NCBI GenBank assembly: GCA_037179335.1
Contig: JAKZHN010000049.1
Span: 170,398-234,397, forward strand
Direction of reading: 5' to 3'
Source of the DNA: Cyclaneusma minus
Taxonomy: Eukaryota > Ascomycota > Leotiomycetes > Marthamycetales > Marthamycetaceae
Length of the DNA: 64,000 nt
Position 1 is the first letter of the stretch. The number at the start of each line of letters is the position of its first letter. Position numbers and translations under genes: made by a program. Shown here piece by piece: positions 42,811 to 54,445 of this stretch. The notes below the pieces were generated by a model, which worked only from the letters and a program-made list of their open reading frames with translations, was not told where the DNA came from and did no database searches.

Positions 42811-45800
42811 TCCTTCTGGCTTGCGGCATAAGGCATTGTGCAGGTTAGGTCGAAACGGCCGCTGTGTACTTCATCCGCGTTCAACATCAAACCGACCCGG
42901 TCTCTCTTCTGCCATGCGAATCCTCGCAGAGCCATCTCTTATGCATGTCAGTCAGAAGAGCCTGGTACACCCGGACGACATATGCGAAGCGCGAGTATGA
43001 AAGCACGATTATGTACCTTGACGAATCTTCACGATCGAGCGCCTCATTATTAACGCAGATGACTACAGATGGTTGGATCTGATTGAATCCGCTGGATCAA
43101 GACAAATCTTGCAGCCCTCCATGGGTCTTTCCCATCCATCGACTTCGGGTCAAGGACATGTTTCAACCGTCATCCGGAAAATCCTCTTAGTCCCCGGGAC
43201 ATGTTTACCCCACTTCTTGAAATGATATTGCTACCTTGGACGGGTAACACAAACCGTGTAGGCTCAGTTTGCGAGACCTCTCGACTCTGCGTTCGGACTG
43301 AACCCTCCAAATACTGGGCACATCTCCGGAGCCTCTCGAGTCGTCAGGTACTAGTATCCCATCATTGGCTACACCCACCAATCTGTCAATATTCTCCCTC
43401 TACGGGAACTGGCAACGATGAACGAGTCTACCGTGACGCAAGCGGGCGATGAAACGAATCTGTGGCGGTGCAGATGTCCGGCGTGCTGTCGAGATAGGCA
43501 TGTCTGGTCCACTACAGTACATGCAGATACATGTATTTCGAAGGCATGATATGCACCAGCGCGGCAGCGCATGTTCTTCAAACCCCGTTCTTCGGTCACC
43601 GATATTGCTTTACGCGGCCTGGATCTTGGCCAAGCTGGATATATCATATACTCACCTTGAGAATGCATACTCTGAACGCCCGAGAGAGCAGAGGAGTACC
43701 CATGTTTTGTCCATGAACAATGGACATGATCAGTACGAACAACACCCCCCAAATTCTTGGGCACAGGGACACACATTAGCTATTTTCAGAGAAAGTAGAT
43801 TCAGAGGAACATGAGACTACATGTACTGTTTCGCCAATGACTCAAGTGTATTGTTCTTTGCATTGCGTGTGTTGTTCTCGTCTGACGTCTTTCATGTCAT
43901 CTCCAAAGGTTCCGAGCCGGAGCGACTACTGTCAACTCGGTTGCTGATACCCCGGCTCCCCGCTCATATTGAAGTTCTTCGGCGTTGTACCAATTCGTAC
44001 CTAGAGTACAACTTGTCATTTAAATTATTGGGCATGGACTGGCAGCGGAAACTCCCCAGGCGGAAATTACTTGTCATCAGAGTTCGTGCCGCCATACCTT
44101 GAGAAGCAAGTTTGGACGTCGAGAAGCGTACAACTTCAAGTCACACCCGGCGAAGGGTTTTCCCTGGATCCGAGACCTCCAGTCGAGCAATGTCGCACTT
44201 GCGGCCCGCTCCCACCCGCTCGCATCACAGACCGCAGAACAGTCCATGCAGGAGCAGGCTTATGGCCTCGATAATCGGCGGATGGCGATGCCACGCTTCA
44301 AGTTTTCCGTCGCCCTACCATGTCACCAACCTGCGGCCTGATGCATCCGAGGACTGAGCAAAGGACAACAAACTGTGAGACATATGGGCCATGGATCATG
44401 GCAATGTGGACTCTGTGCGCAGGATGTCTCACTCTGTCCAAGAGTCATTCAGAAAATCAGAAACGGACGATAAGCTTCCCCCAATTTCGCAGCAATCGCT
44501 TGTCATCCATCCTGGATGCAGATGCTCCGGCGAACTGAATGACGACGATACTTGGCCCTTCTATTCGAAGGGGCCTAAGCACAGCACACGGTAAGTGACG
44601 TGTCCTCCTTTGTCCAAAATAGCTGACAACTTGAGCTGGCGTCAATCCGGCTGCCAAAGGTTGGCTACCCAATCTTCTCTCAAGGTAGGCAGAAACGGTA
44701 TTTCGTCGATGGGAATATGCGCTCCCGCTTGGAGGTGGAGTGTCCGGATATCTTTCGTGCTTCAGGGGGTCACAATCTCCCAACACTAACCCCGGCTGTC
44801 TTGCTCGCACTCCAGCACCCCTCCTCCCATGAGATCTCGTGTTCATTCGCCCGCACACCCTCTGGCGGTGTTGTAGATCAGCAACAGGAGGCATCCGGGG
44901 GGCATCTGCCTGGCTGACATGAGCCACGTCCGGATCAGCTGTCACTCCATGATTTGCTGAAGGGGGCGGGAGGGTGACGGAACTTCAACGTTGGGAGCTG
45001 CTGCAGGGTGGTGCAAGCCACCTTCATAATCCCTGAAAGCAAGTCAGGTGACCGAAAACATACCGGCTGGGTGGTAGAGGCTAGGAAGGGCCCCGGGATC
45101 TTAGGCGCCGCTACGTCCAATCAGGTCGGCGCATCGAGTGCTGGCTTAAGCGGCTGTCCTCCTCCAGAGGCTCCGAGTGGTGGAGAAGTGGTGAACAACG
45201 CATCAGCGGGCCTGGAAGCATCGCGAGAGCGCGTACGTGCTTCTGCACCTCGACCGAAACAGCTGAGGCAAAGGCGAACAGGATGCTCAGATCGCAGTGA
45301 CGAGTTCGTTCGTGTCGTGCCGTCTTTGCCCTTCCACGCAGCAGCAGGGTGTCGTTGTCGTAGGTAGGTAGTCATGGTGCTTCCACGGTCTAGGATAATT
45401 GGACCTGCCTAAAGGATGGAGAACGACCGTACTCTTTATTACTGCCAATATATTTCCTTTGAAAATGCCGGTCAATGCAGACTTCGATCATTTGAGTCCT
45501 GGCATTCGCATCGAAGCCTCTTTTCCTACACACCAGTCGCTCCACACCCCCTTCCTCGCTGTCCTATCAGAGCGGAGACCTATCACAATCTTGCCTGCTT
45601 TTGCTTCTTCTGCAGTCCATCCGCTATCATCACGGGCATGTTTCTCTGTTCTGATGCAATAGCGATGCTGCGTAACCTGTCATGCTAGAAGAGCACCTGC
45701 TTCGTCTTGCTCCATTTTGCATACCTTATCCTGTTTCCTGCCTTTTTTTCTACAACCTCTCTTCCATAGTCTGTTTTCCATGGCACTGCTCTACACTTTT

Positions 45801-46130
45801 CACATGAAGCAAGACTTGGTCACGCCACTGCGCCAATTCTGATCTCCGTTCGACTCTTTCTCTTCTAGTTATCCCTTGTATACCATCTTCTTCTATAATC
45901 CATTTCCCGAGCCGTCATTTATACTCACGGTTGTACCTGCTGGAATACCGGGGACTACGGAGACAGGGATAAGCAACGAAAACTCGCGCGAGGACGGGGA
46001 TATTGTCTAAGATGACTTCTGATACAACGGATTAGAATCGGATGATTTCGCCGGTATTGAGACATTCGAGCAGTGAAGGCGCAACTTTTGTAAGAGTGTC
46101 TAAATACCTCACTTCTAGGATTTCGCAGCC
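42811..46130. other. 3.3-kb gene-free tract
   Basis: No recognisable gene, RNA or clean repeat on either strand. Short open frames (for example minus 44457-44945 and plus 45008-45367) have chance-like composition. 45.5-45.95 kb is pyrimidine-rich on the plus strand and is probably the promoter and leader of the F-box-like gene. Confidence 0.45.
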
Positions 46131-47798
46131 ATGGTCTCTTCCTCTACACCAGAAAGCAGCCTGAACGGCGACGAGGAGGAAAGGGGGATCATGAAGCTTA
46201 TGCCCGAACTTCTCCGCATAATCTTCGACCACGTTGAATCCGATCCCGAAAAGTGCGTCACAATCGATCGCCGCGAGTGGCTCAGCGTGGAAAGCTTCCA
46301 ACAACCACCGCCACCCAAAGAAGAAGCTCAGAACGACATTGCGAGTCTGAGATGCACATGCAAGCGCTTCTCCGAGGTCGGCGTGCCGTTCCAATTCACC
46401 CGCTTGTCGACCCGATTCTCTCCCGAAGGATTCGAGCGGCTGCAAGGCATTGCTTCGCGGCCCCATCTGGCAAGGGCCGTCAAAAAGTTCACCTATCTGG
46501 TGCCCATGTTCTATGCTGAAGCCGCAGAGCAGGATGGACCGCTGCAAGATTTCAGTTCGGCCAGTCTGTCCGATAGAGCTCGGTTGCATCAGCTATTCGA
46601 GGAGACGGATCCTCGAGGAAGATGGAAGCACTTGCGGAGGATACTGATGAGGGCAACCGACCAGAAAGCCATCATTGACTCGGGCACGGATGAGAAAAGC
46701 CTACGACAAGCGATGGGTGCTTTTAAAAATTTGCAGCACATCCAGCTGCTCAAAGTCCAGGATCAGCTGGATCAGGAATTCATGAGGTTTCTACGCCGTC
46801 ACCACGACATCGCCGAGCACTACGTTCGCCTCGAGTGGACGCAAGCCTGTCTCCATGCCAGCAAAACCCTCGTCGATTCCCTCCTCGCCAGCAATTCCCC
46901 CGTAACACGCTTCTCCGTTCCTCAAGCCGACCCTCAGTCCGCACTAGTCCTGCGAAGCGGTCCCCACACTACAATATCCGCCATCTCACGAAACCTAACA
47001 TGCCTGGAGCTGCAATTCTTCGACCGAGGAAACCTAGACGATAAAATGCGGCAGCTCTCGCCACTGTTCCGCAAAGTCTTCAACGCGGCAAGCAAAATGC
47101 AATCCGTGCACATCGGCTTCCCTAACAGCGAGCCTCTGACACTACCCCTTTCTGAGATTTTTGACAACGTGCAGTGGGACAAGCTGCGCGCTTTTGGCGT
47201 CGATAGCTGGCGGCTTTCCGCGGCCGAGATTATCAACTTAGCTAGATGCTATAAGCGCACTTTACGTGGCTTTCGCATGCGGAAAGTGCTGCTGAAGGAA
47301 GATGGTGAGGGGCGCTGGAGTGAAGTGTTGAGGGTGCTGAGGACCGAAATGCAGGTTCTGCAGTGGGTCAGTCTGCGGCGGGCGGATTATGAGAAGCACT
47401 TTGATCAAATCATGACCGGCATGACGGCTGTGACCGATGATGACTTGGAAGACTTCCCGGCTAGTGATAGCGATGATGAGATCCAGTGGGAGCAGCAAGT
47501 GGCTCTACATGAGCATGATACGGATGATGAGGACGTAGAGACGGAAAGCGAGGAGGAGGAGAGGACTGGGAGCTCGGCGGCTGGGAGTGCCGAGTTTGAG
47601 GAAGGTGAGGGTAGTGATGAGGAGGTTTCGACGCCGGCCGTCAATCCTTTTCTGGGACCCGTGGGAGGCTCGGTGCCATTTTGTACATGTGACCGGAGTG
47701 CAAATGAGTTGGGAGACAATGGGTTGAGTGTGACGAGGATGCAGAGGAAGTTATGGGAGCAGTGGGTCGTGGGAGGATGCTTAATCCATAGCACATAG
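46131..47798 (+). CDS. F-box-like protein with acidic tail
   Basis: Single exon, 555 residues. Near the N-terminus MKLMPELLRIIFDHVESDPEK... and IASLRCTCKRFSEVGVPFQFTRLS match the two helical blocks of a fungal F-box (LPxELLxxIF...LxxVCKxF), with an insertion between them. The middle (ISRNLTCLELQFFDRGNLDD, KMQSVHIGFPN, LRAFGVDSWRLSAAEIINLARCYKRTLRGFRMRKVLL) has the leucine spacing of irregular LRR-like substrate-binding regions. Residues of about 440-520 are very acidic (ESEEEERTGSSAAGSAEFEEGEGSDEE). A role as a substrate adaptor of an SCF ubiquitin ligase follows from the family; the target is unknown. The ATG at 46131 lies in a good context (GCCATGG). Confidence 0.8.
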   Translation: MVSSSTPESSLNGDEEERGIMKLMPELLRIIFDHVESDPEKCVTIDRREWLSVESFQQPPPPKEEAQNDIASLRCTCKRFSEVGVPFQFTRLSTRFSPEGFERLQGIASRPHLARAVKKFTYLVPMFYAEAAEQDGPLQDFSSASLSDRARLHQLFEETDPRGRWKHLRRILMRATDQKAIIDSGTDEKSLRQAMGAFKNLQHIQLLKVQDQLDQEFMRFLRRHHDIAEHYVRLEWTQACLHASKTLVDSLLASNSPVTRFSVPQADPQSALVLRSGPHTTISAISRNLTCLELQFFDRGNLDDKMRQLSPLFRKVFNAASKMQSVHIGFPNSEPLTLPLSEIFDNVQWDKLRAFGVDSWRLSAAEIINLARCYKRTLRGFRMRKVLLKEDGEGRWSEVLRVLRTEMQVLQWVSLRRADYEKHFDQIMTGMTAVTDDDLEDFPASDSDDEIQWEQQVALHEHDTDDEDVETESEEEERTGSSAAGSAEFEEGEGSDEEVSTPAVNPFLGPVGGSVPFCTCDRSANELGDNGLSVTRMQRKLWEQWVVGGCLIHST

Positions 47799-48567
47799 AC
47801 CAGGTAATTGCCTGGTATAGATATTCAGACTTAAAAGTGTTCGTGGAGGGGTGGTGAATGGGACTTTGAGTAGCTGGTGTTGGAGGTTTAGGATTGTTTA
47901 CCGACGAAAGCAGGGCTAGTGGGTTAAAAGCCCGATATAAAAAAGACCAAAAAGTCTGTCTGATGTGAAAAGTCTATTGCTCGCGGCGTTAACAGTTTCC
48001 GACACGTGCTACAATGACACGAACAAATGTCTGTATATCACTCTTTAGCCTCGATCAAGTTTGGTCTGCGGCCTCCATTTCAATGTTCAAGCTTTGAAGC
48101 AGTGCTCTATCATCTATAGCTGTTGATTAATCTGACTCAATCTCAGGAGTCAGTAGCTGGAATCAATCCAAATCCAAGTTTCTATGTCATGGATGTGAGA
48201 AGGGTCAGGGGTATGCAGACAATTTTCGTCACACTGTAAGTTCGCAGCACCGTGTTTGTATAATATATCAACTATCCAAAAACCCATTCTTCAATATTGA
48301 GTTTTCCTCTTATATCAGAATAGACTTGTCCAAGTGAGACTCATGGTACAAAATAGGGCAATGCTTGTAAGTATGACTATACGATGGCCAATTTTGGCGA
48401 CCGTACATGTTGGTTTTTACCAGGGGATGGAGGTGCTATGTTGATGAAATTCATTGCGGCTAGCTAGCTAAGGAAGTGTGATTCCGCAACTCGCAAGTAC
48501 TATCAGCCGTAAGACTGGCCTTAAGACTTTTGACACGCCGATTTTGGTCCATACCTTAACCCCCTAT
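47799..48567. other. AT-rich intergenic, convergent
   Basis: Between the F-box-like gene and the SDR relic, AT-rich from about 47.9 to 48.5 kb. No feature recognised. Confidence 0.4.
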
Positions 48568-49532
48568 TCAAAATAAGATTTGACCACCATCAACAACAAA
48601 ATCGGCACCCGTGATGTAACTGGAAGCATTGTCACTAGCCAGTAGCACAACAACACCATCCAGCTCTCCCACAGAGCCCATGCGTCCCATTGGGTTCCTT
48701 CCACACCAGGTTTGACGAGCCGTCTCGAGGCCGAGGCCTTCATTCAAGACGGTGTCTTGACACTCGTTAGCAGCTGTCCTGATTCGAGAGTGCCGAATTT
48801 GATATAGATGCACAGAATACGACGACAGTAACAACACGAGGTGGCGGCGGGACAAGAGATCACCTTACAGAGAATGCATCACTCACCCATGTATCCCGGA
48901 CTAATACTATTGACTCTGATACCATGTACAGCCCACTCCGCAGCGAGAGAGCTCTTTAGAGCCAGTATTGCCGCCTTACTCACATTATAGGCTACCTGTG
49001 GCTGAGGATAGTTGACTCTATGGCCGCTGATCGAAGCAGTGAAAACAATGCTTCCCCCCTTTCCCTGCTTGATCAAGGCCTGAGCAAAAGCTTGAGCGAC
49101 TAAGAAGGAGCCAGTCGTGTTTACGTCGAGCGTTCGCCGCCATTGCTCGGCAGTCATGTCAATAGCAGGCATACAACCAACAATGCCTGCAACGGGAAGC
49201 TTTGGTTGATACGCTCGATTGCTGGCTTCGCTGACTCGATAGCAGACTCTCGATCGAAAAGATGCACGGTATCCATGCCGTGCTCCAGGAGTGCTCGGGC
49301 AGCCTGTAGGCCCAGGGTTCCAGCGCCGCCGGTAATGATTGCGCAGCCATGCAGCGAAAACCGGTCCTGTGCATTGCTGGAACCTGACGGAAATGGGTGA
49401 GATTTGTGGGTTGTTCTGGTTCATAGAACATGGGAACCAACCTCGAGGCGGGGTATTGGAAGACTGCGACCCATCGCTCAGAAGCATGTGAGGGAGGAGC
49501 CGAGATGTGAGATGGTCTCTTTCAGTAGACAT
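48568..49532 (-). pseudogene. Short-chain dehydrogenase with internal deletion
   Basis: Minus-strand parts: exon 1 49532-49442 (MSTERDHLTSRLLPHML), a 58-nt intron, exon 2 from 49383, and last exon 48755-48568 after an intron of about 130 nt. Exon 2 reads SLHGCAIITGGAGTLGLQAARALLEHGMDTVHLFDRES, with the Rossmann TGxxxGxG pattern. It continues to about AIERINQSFP near 49195, then jumps frame to AGIVGCMPAIDMTAEQWRRTLDVNTTGSF. The catalytic region (IVFTASISGHRVNYPQPQVAYNVSKAA: Ser, Tyr-x-x-x-Lys) and the end (GRMGSVGELDGVVVLLASDNASSYITGADFVVDGG) are well kept. In SDRs of this type about 40 residues (the VDVT...LDVLVC segment before NAG) should lie at the jump, and they are missing. The family suggests a polyol/sugar-type NADP reductase. 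As it stands the gene cannot make a complete fold. Confidence 0.75.
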
Positions 49533-50287
49533 GGTCGGAGCGAGTTGAAGTCAGGACTTCTGAATCTGAGACGAAAGCAGAGATAAAGCAGCAAAATTGA
49601 AAAGACGAGAGGTATATTCCCTGGCCGATCAGGACTGGCTTGGACGCGGATAATTGTCATTAAGAAGGCAACGAGGGATGTGACAACAGAAGGAGATTGC
49701 ACTTGCAGGAAAGCTTTACCATGTGATATGCATTCAAGAAAGGCTATGGTGGTGAGCCCTTCGGTACAGGTCGATGACGTGCGTCGAAAGGTTCAACATT
49801 GTGTGCTCGAGGTAACAAAAATACTCGCCCAAGTCGTCGGCAGTTAGGGTAGCTTCGCCATGTAGTTGGCGCAAGCTGAAGTACCTATGTACAAGTTTTG
49901 CACGTGTTTGGCGAAGTCTTCGATAAGCAACTGAAGTTGGCGTTCCGCGATAGGAAGGTATGCCGAGGTCAGCCTTGCTTCACTCTTCCGCAATACTGCG
50001 TGTCTTCACTTGGTTTTCGACCTCTGCGCCGCTTGCCTTCTCTTCTCTCACTCTGCCCATCTTGCCCATCTGACCTCCGGGCCATCATCTGCATGTCTCA
50101 GACTCCAAGATAGCGTCGTTGTGGTCATCCGCGAACATGGACAGGTATGTGTTTCCTCCAACACTGCCTCTCACGCGCATCCATCACGCCCGACGCCCAC
50201 AGCTGCTGCTTTGCTGGATCCAGATGCATGTGAATGCGCCAGCCCGCTGCGAACTTCCTTCGTGCTTCATGTATCCGACCATCTGCT
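49533..50287. other. Divergent intergenic upstream of Atg28
   Basis: Between the SDR relic (minus) and Atg28 (plus). A plus-strand leader with possible splice sites lies near 50140 (ATGGACAG followed by GTATGTG), so an extra 5' exon of Atg28 is possible but could not be placed in frame. Confidence 0.4.
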
Positions 50288-51985
50288 ATGTATCAGAGCA
50301 TTCAGTCTAATCCGCCGAGAATCAGATCCTTCTTCCGCCGCTCCTCCCGCGACGACCTTGGTCACCATCTCGAAGAACTCCAGCCGCGACCCTACTCCGA
50401 CGACATGACTTCAACTTCGCGCAAAAGCTCTACTTCTCCGTCCGTTCGCTTTGCGCCCCCCAAATCCCCCGCCCTCTTCAACTCTCCTCCTCCACCAATA
50501 GCTGCTAGCACTATCAACTTTATGCCTTCCTCTGCTCGAGCCGACACTCGGTCACGTTCCGCCGGCTCGCGAAGCCCAAATGACCGGCTCATGTCTTCGA
50601 TTCTACCGCCAATGCCTCCTCCCACGTCCCAGCTCGATCCCTTATTGGCTCTTGCTCGACGAGAAAAGGCACTCCAGCGAGACGTCCAAGATTTGCTCAA
50701 TGCGCAAAGTGCAGGTCTGGTTGAAGGGCGCATAGGTGCAAATACAACCGACGATGGAAGCTCAGAGGGTGGCAGTAGCACCCCTACAACATACACAAGT
50801 CAGCCGAGACCTCTGCGCCGGGAGAGTGGGGCCTTGCGGAATGGAGTAGTGCCCGTCCGACAACCTGCGAAGAAGCAACTTGGCTTGCGCGCAGCCAGGA
50901 AGGGGATTCTGAGATCCATGCAGGAGCTTGCTCACGTCAAGGAGGCCGAGTTGGAAGTCTTGGATATGAGTGTGCACACGCAGAAGACATCTCTGGCGGA
51001 TGTTGAGAAGTGGGAGAGGAAATTGCAACAATTCGATATCGAGATGGAGAGGCTGGGAAAAGCCGGAGAAGGAAGGGAGCTGCTAGATTTGAAGGCCGAT
51101 CATGGTGCTGTGCAAGCTGAAATCCGGGAGCTGGAAGAGCGTCTGATGAATATGCGAGCGAGAGAACGGGCTTTGGCAATGAGGGTCGGCGAGGTCGAAA
51201 ATAAGAGGGATTCGGAGATGAGCTCGTACAAGGAAGCCAAGAAGATGGCCGAGAGGCAGGTACGAGACTTCCTGTTGAGGGTGGAACCCAGCACTGTCCT
51301 CGGCATGGCAGAACAAAATGATTTTTTTGCACTTCCTCCCCAGCGGCGGACTCTTGGTATGGCAAGGGAATGGTACCAAGACCATCTCAACCAGCTGTCG
51401 AGTCTCCAAAAGTCTGTCGAAGCAGAGCACATGGCCCTCCGAGAAGGCGAGAACATGTGGAGTGATTCGATCCAGCAAGTATCAGAATTCGAGAGGGACC
51501 TACGAGCGGAGATGAGCAGCGGGGAACTGTCTGCAGATAAGCTCAAAGATCAGTTGGCAAAGATGTCGGCGGTCCGCGGTACTCTCCAGGCATACATGCA
51601 GGAAGCGGAGGAGAAAGGGTGGAATCTCATAATCTGTGCCCTGGGGGCCGAGATTGAAGCTTTCAAGGAAGGCGAAGATATTTTGAGATCTGCCGTCGGC
51701 CTTTATGCCGACCAAACCAACGCAGAATCGACCAAAGTCAAAGAGATTGAGAGAGGAAATAACGAGGATGAGTATGGAAATCAAAGTATGCTGAAGGTAC
51801 CGCCCAGCAGGGAGAATTCTCACGGGCTGGATGAACTGAATGGGCTGAGCTCCGCTGACAAAAGCCATTCTGCTACAAGCACGGCATATTGGAGCTCCAA
51901 TGCGCACCCGGAAGAGAGCGATGATGATGGACCCGACCCCGAGTTGTTGGTCTCGCATGAACATACGGATGACATGGATGTCTGA
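50288..51985 (+). CDS. ATG28: Autophagy-related protein 28 (Atg28)
   Basis: Single exon; about 565 residues from the ATG at 50288 (MYQSIQSNPPRIRSFFRRSS). An internal ATG at 50405 (MTSTSRKSS) is an alternative start. The marker block is SQLDPLLALARREKALQRDVQDLLNAQSAGLVEG, then AKKQLGLRAARKGILRSMQELAHVKEAELEVL, then a long coiled coil (EKWERKLQQFDIEMERLGKAGEGRELLDLKADHGAVQAEIRELEERLMNMRARERAL). A further helical region and an acidic tail (ESDDDGPDPELLVSHEHTDDMDV) complete it. This matches filamentous-fungal Atg28, a coiled-coil partner of the Atg17 scaffold known from Komagataella pexophagy. The family is weakly conserved, so the name is given with moderate confidence. No lesion seen. Confidence 0.75.
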   Translation: MYQSIQSNPPRIRSFFRRSSRDDLGHHLEELQPRPYSDDMTSTSRKSSTSPSVRFAPPKSPALFNSPPPPIAASTINFMPSSARADTRSRSAGSRSPNDRLMSSILPPMPPPTSQLDPLLALARREKALQRDVQDLLNAQSAGLVEGRIGANTTDDGSSEGGSSTPTTYTSQPRPLRRESGALRNGVVPVRQPAKKQLGLRAARKGILRSMQELAHVKEAELEVLDMSVHTQKTSLADVEKWERKLQQFDIEMERLGKAGEGRELLDLKADHGAVQAEIRELEERLMNMRARERALAMRVGEVENKRDSEMSSYKEAKKMAERQVRDFLLRVEPSTVLGMAEQNDFFALPPQRRTLGMAREWYQDHLNQLSSLQKSVEAEHMALREGENMWSDSIQQVSEFERDLRAEMSSGELSADKLKDQLAKMSAVRGTLQAYMQEAEEKGWNLIICALGAEIEAFKEGEDILRSAVGLYADQTNAESTKVKEIERGNNEDEYGNQSMLKVPPSRENSHGLDELNGLSSADKSHSATSTAYWSSNAHPEESDDDGPDPELLVSHEHTDDMDV

Positions 51986-52499
51986 ACTTTATATGATAGA
52001 GATACCTGCGCTGCTACAATTCAATGTCGCGCGCTTAGCGACCTCGCAGTTCCGTTTTCCACCACGAATCTGCTTTTCATCGCACCTCTTTGATTCGGGT
52101 CACTCCAAAGACCATCTTGCATTGTTATCACTCTCACTTTCTCTTCTCAATGTAAGCCGCGCCTGTCTCCGGGGTACCGGACCTCTCTATTTACTTGCTC
52201 TCAAAATGCCTCTTTATTTTCCCATTTTCGCAAATGATAGAAATTCCTCGAACGAAAGAGGTAGTACGAACAACTACGCTTTGTTTCCCGATGTTGCACA
52301 CGAACGCTTTCATCGTTTTGCGCCGGTTTGGCCAGCCAGCAACAAAGAATCAACGGCGTTCGCCCAGCCATGTTCATTTGTTGTTTGGATCTTCGAAGGC
52401 AAAAATTTCATATTGGGTTTTCCTTCGGTTACTTGCAATTCCCGATGTGATTGACCCCAGAAAGCAGTTGTCACACGTCAACCCCGCTTGTATACTCCA
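51986..52499. other. Intergenic upstream of the amidoligase relic
   Basis: Contains an 82-codon frame beginning at 52198 (MPLYFPIFANDRN) that is out of frame with the amidoligase and has no family match. Otherwise it appears to be promoter and leader. Confidence 0.35.
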
Positions 52500-54169
52500 A
52501 TGGCAATGGGTTCTCGGTCGACGGATCATTTTAGGTCTACCTCTCCGGTGCACCCAGGAACAGAAGGAAACACAGGGACAGGATCAAGTTCGGAACCCGG
52601 AACAGAGCAAGGACCGGATACGGAGTCGAACTCGGAATCAGAGAGACAGCAAAACTCCAACACAGAAGATGAACCAGCGCAAGAATCAGAAGGAGAGCCA
52701 CACCGCAACTCCAACTCAGATGTCAGCTCACAAGAACCACAAGGCAACCCAGAGTCCGGATCAGATTCCGAGTCCGAGTCCCAGCCAGAATTAGCATCAG
52801 AAGTAAAACCGCTGACCTTTGGAGTTGAACTAGAGTTTATGGTATGTTCCGTGTGGGATGGGGCTGACGACCCAGACCCGGAAGACCCAAGACCTGCAAA
52901 GGGCTTGTTTAATTTGCGGTGCAGCACCCAAGAACAATACCACGAAACAGACTACACAGAGAATGAGCACAATATGCACGATCTATTCGCCGTCTAAACG
53001 AGAATTGGACACGCAATGCGAGAAATCGGAATCCCAACTCTGATTGATAACCAGCCTCTAGATGGCGAGGTTGACTTTGAGCTCCCTCAAGATGACCAGT
53101 ATGACCAAATGACGGGCTACGGTCACTGGGTCGTAAAAAGTGATTTCACCGTAACAGCACCCTGGTATAAAAACGCGCTCTCTAAGGACCCGATGGACTA
53201 TAAATACTGGCCCATGGAAGTCGTGGTATGTTAAAGGCTCTCAATCCCCTAGTTCAAGCATTTACGAATGACGGCAACCCCGATATGTCTACAATGACAA
53301 TTCAAGCCTCTTAGTACCAGTTCCTGCGTCAAAGTGCGGAGTCACTGATTCGAGAGTACAAACAGTCGCCTGCATACCATTTCACAGAGGATTCGTTGAT
53401 GGCCGTTCAAACAGTTTGCCTGATGCTAACCAGCAAGTTCAGAATCAATGTTAATTCATCGTGTGGGCTCCATGTACATATTGGCCACGGTGCCCAAGTA
53501 TACAAAGCTAATGAGCTTCGAAAGTTCTTCGGTTTCTTCTAGGCTTTCGAACCCCAAATAAATCTGATTCATCCAGAGACGAGGCGAGACAATTCGCTGT
53601 ATGCCGAACCGCTGCGCTTAAACACCAGGCTCGCCAAAATGTATGCGGAAAGTAAGAAAGATGATGAGCCATGGCCCATGGCAACGCTCAAAGCGCTGGA
53701 GTCCATATCAAAGCTGCGATCATCCAAGCAACTGATACGGAGTTGGAGCACGGTCAAAGACCTTGATGTCAACATTCAAAACGTGTCACCCGACAGCGAG
53801 GAGAACATTAAGCGAACCATCGAATTTCGCCAGCACGAGGGTACCGTTGATCCTCAGCGCATCCTAGCCTGGATAAGAACTGTAGCCGGCTTCGTGAAAT
53901 TCGTTGGCGCGTGCGAGGAGGAGGACCTGACCGAGGTGCTTTCGAAACGGTTCGGGAGAGCGCCGCATGAAGATGATCCGGATAACGAGGCTTGGTCTTT
54001 GATCGAGCTGCTCGATGCTCTTCGCCTGCACGAGCCTGCGAGATTTTACGAACAATGGCTCAGTAAGAAGGAGGACCAAGGGAAGCCGAAGAGGCCAAGG
54101 AGCGATTCAGACTCCGAGTCCGAGCTGACTACGTCTAACAAGAACAAGAGGCAAAAGCTTCACAAGTGA
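52500..54169 (+). pseudogene. Amidoligase-family gene with two in-frame stops
   Basis: Exons 52500-53225 and 53315-54169 (89-nt intron). After a roughly 100-residue S/E/N/Q-rich N-terminus comes VKPLTFGVELEFMVC, the strand-1 signature of fungal amidoligases (Amidoligase_2). Then come RIGHAMREIGIPT, HWVVKSDFTVTAPW, YWPMEVV, FRINVNSSCGLHVHIGHG (the HVH core) and AFEPQINLIHPETRRDNSLYAEPL, with FRQHEGTVDPQRILAWIRTVAGFVKF near the end. These enzymes are ATP-grasp-like glutamine-synthetase-fold ligases thought to form isopeptide/amide bonds; fungal substrates are unknown. The frame is interrupted by TAA at 52995-52997 (before TRIGHAMRE) and TAG at 53540-53542 (where relatives have Trp, as in WAFEPQ). 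Both fit C-to-T type changes. A 45-nt GTATAC...TTCTAG stretch (53498-53542) could be spliced in frame to skip the second stop, but it would remove a conserved helix. Confidence 0.78.
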
Positions 54170-54445
54170 GCAAGTAATTATGAAGTATGCGAGGAGTATG
54201 ACTATGAGAGCAGAGAGAACAGATATGAGATATCTATCATCAGCTATGGGAATAAATGGGTTGGAATGATAATAACATTCCGATTTCTCGATATAAAGAA
54301 TCGGGTTCTGTTTTGCTTTGCTTTCGTACTAGGCAAGTGATAAAGGGAATCGCCAAATCGCATGTGGAGTTTTGAAATCTTAATCGCATGCCATGGCCCA
54401 TACAAACCAAACTATCCCTATCGCCTTGAGCAATCGGTAATAATA

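Noticed and set aside
44457..44945. 162-codon minus-strand frame in the 43-46 kb tract
   Set aside because: No domain, no splice context and chance-like amino-acid composition.
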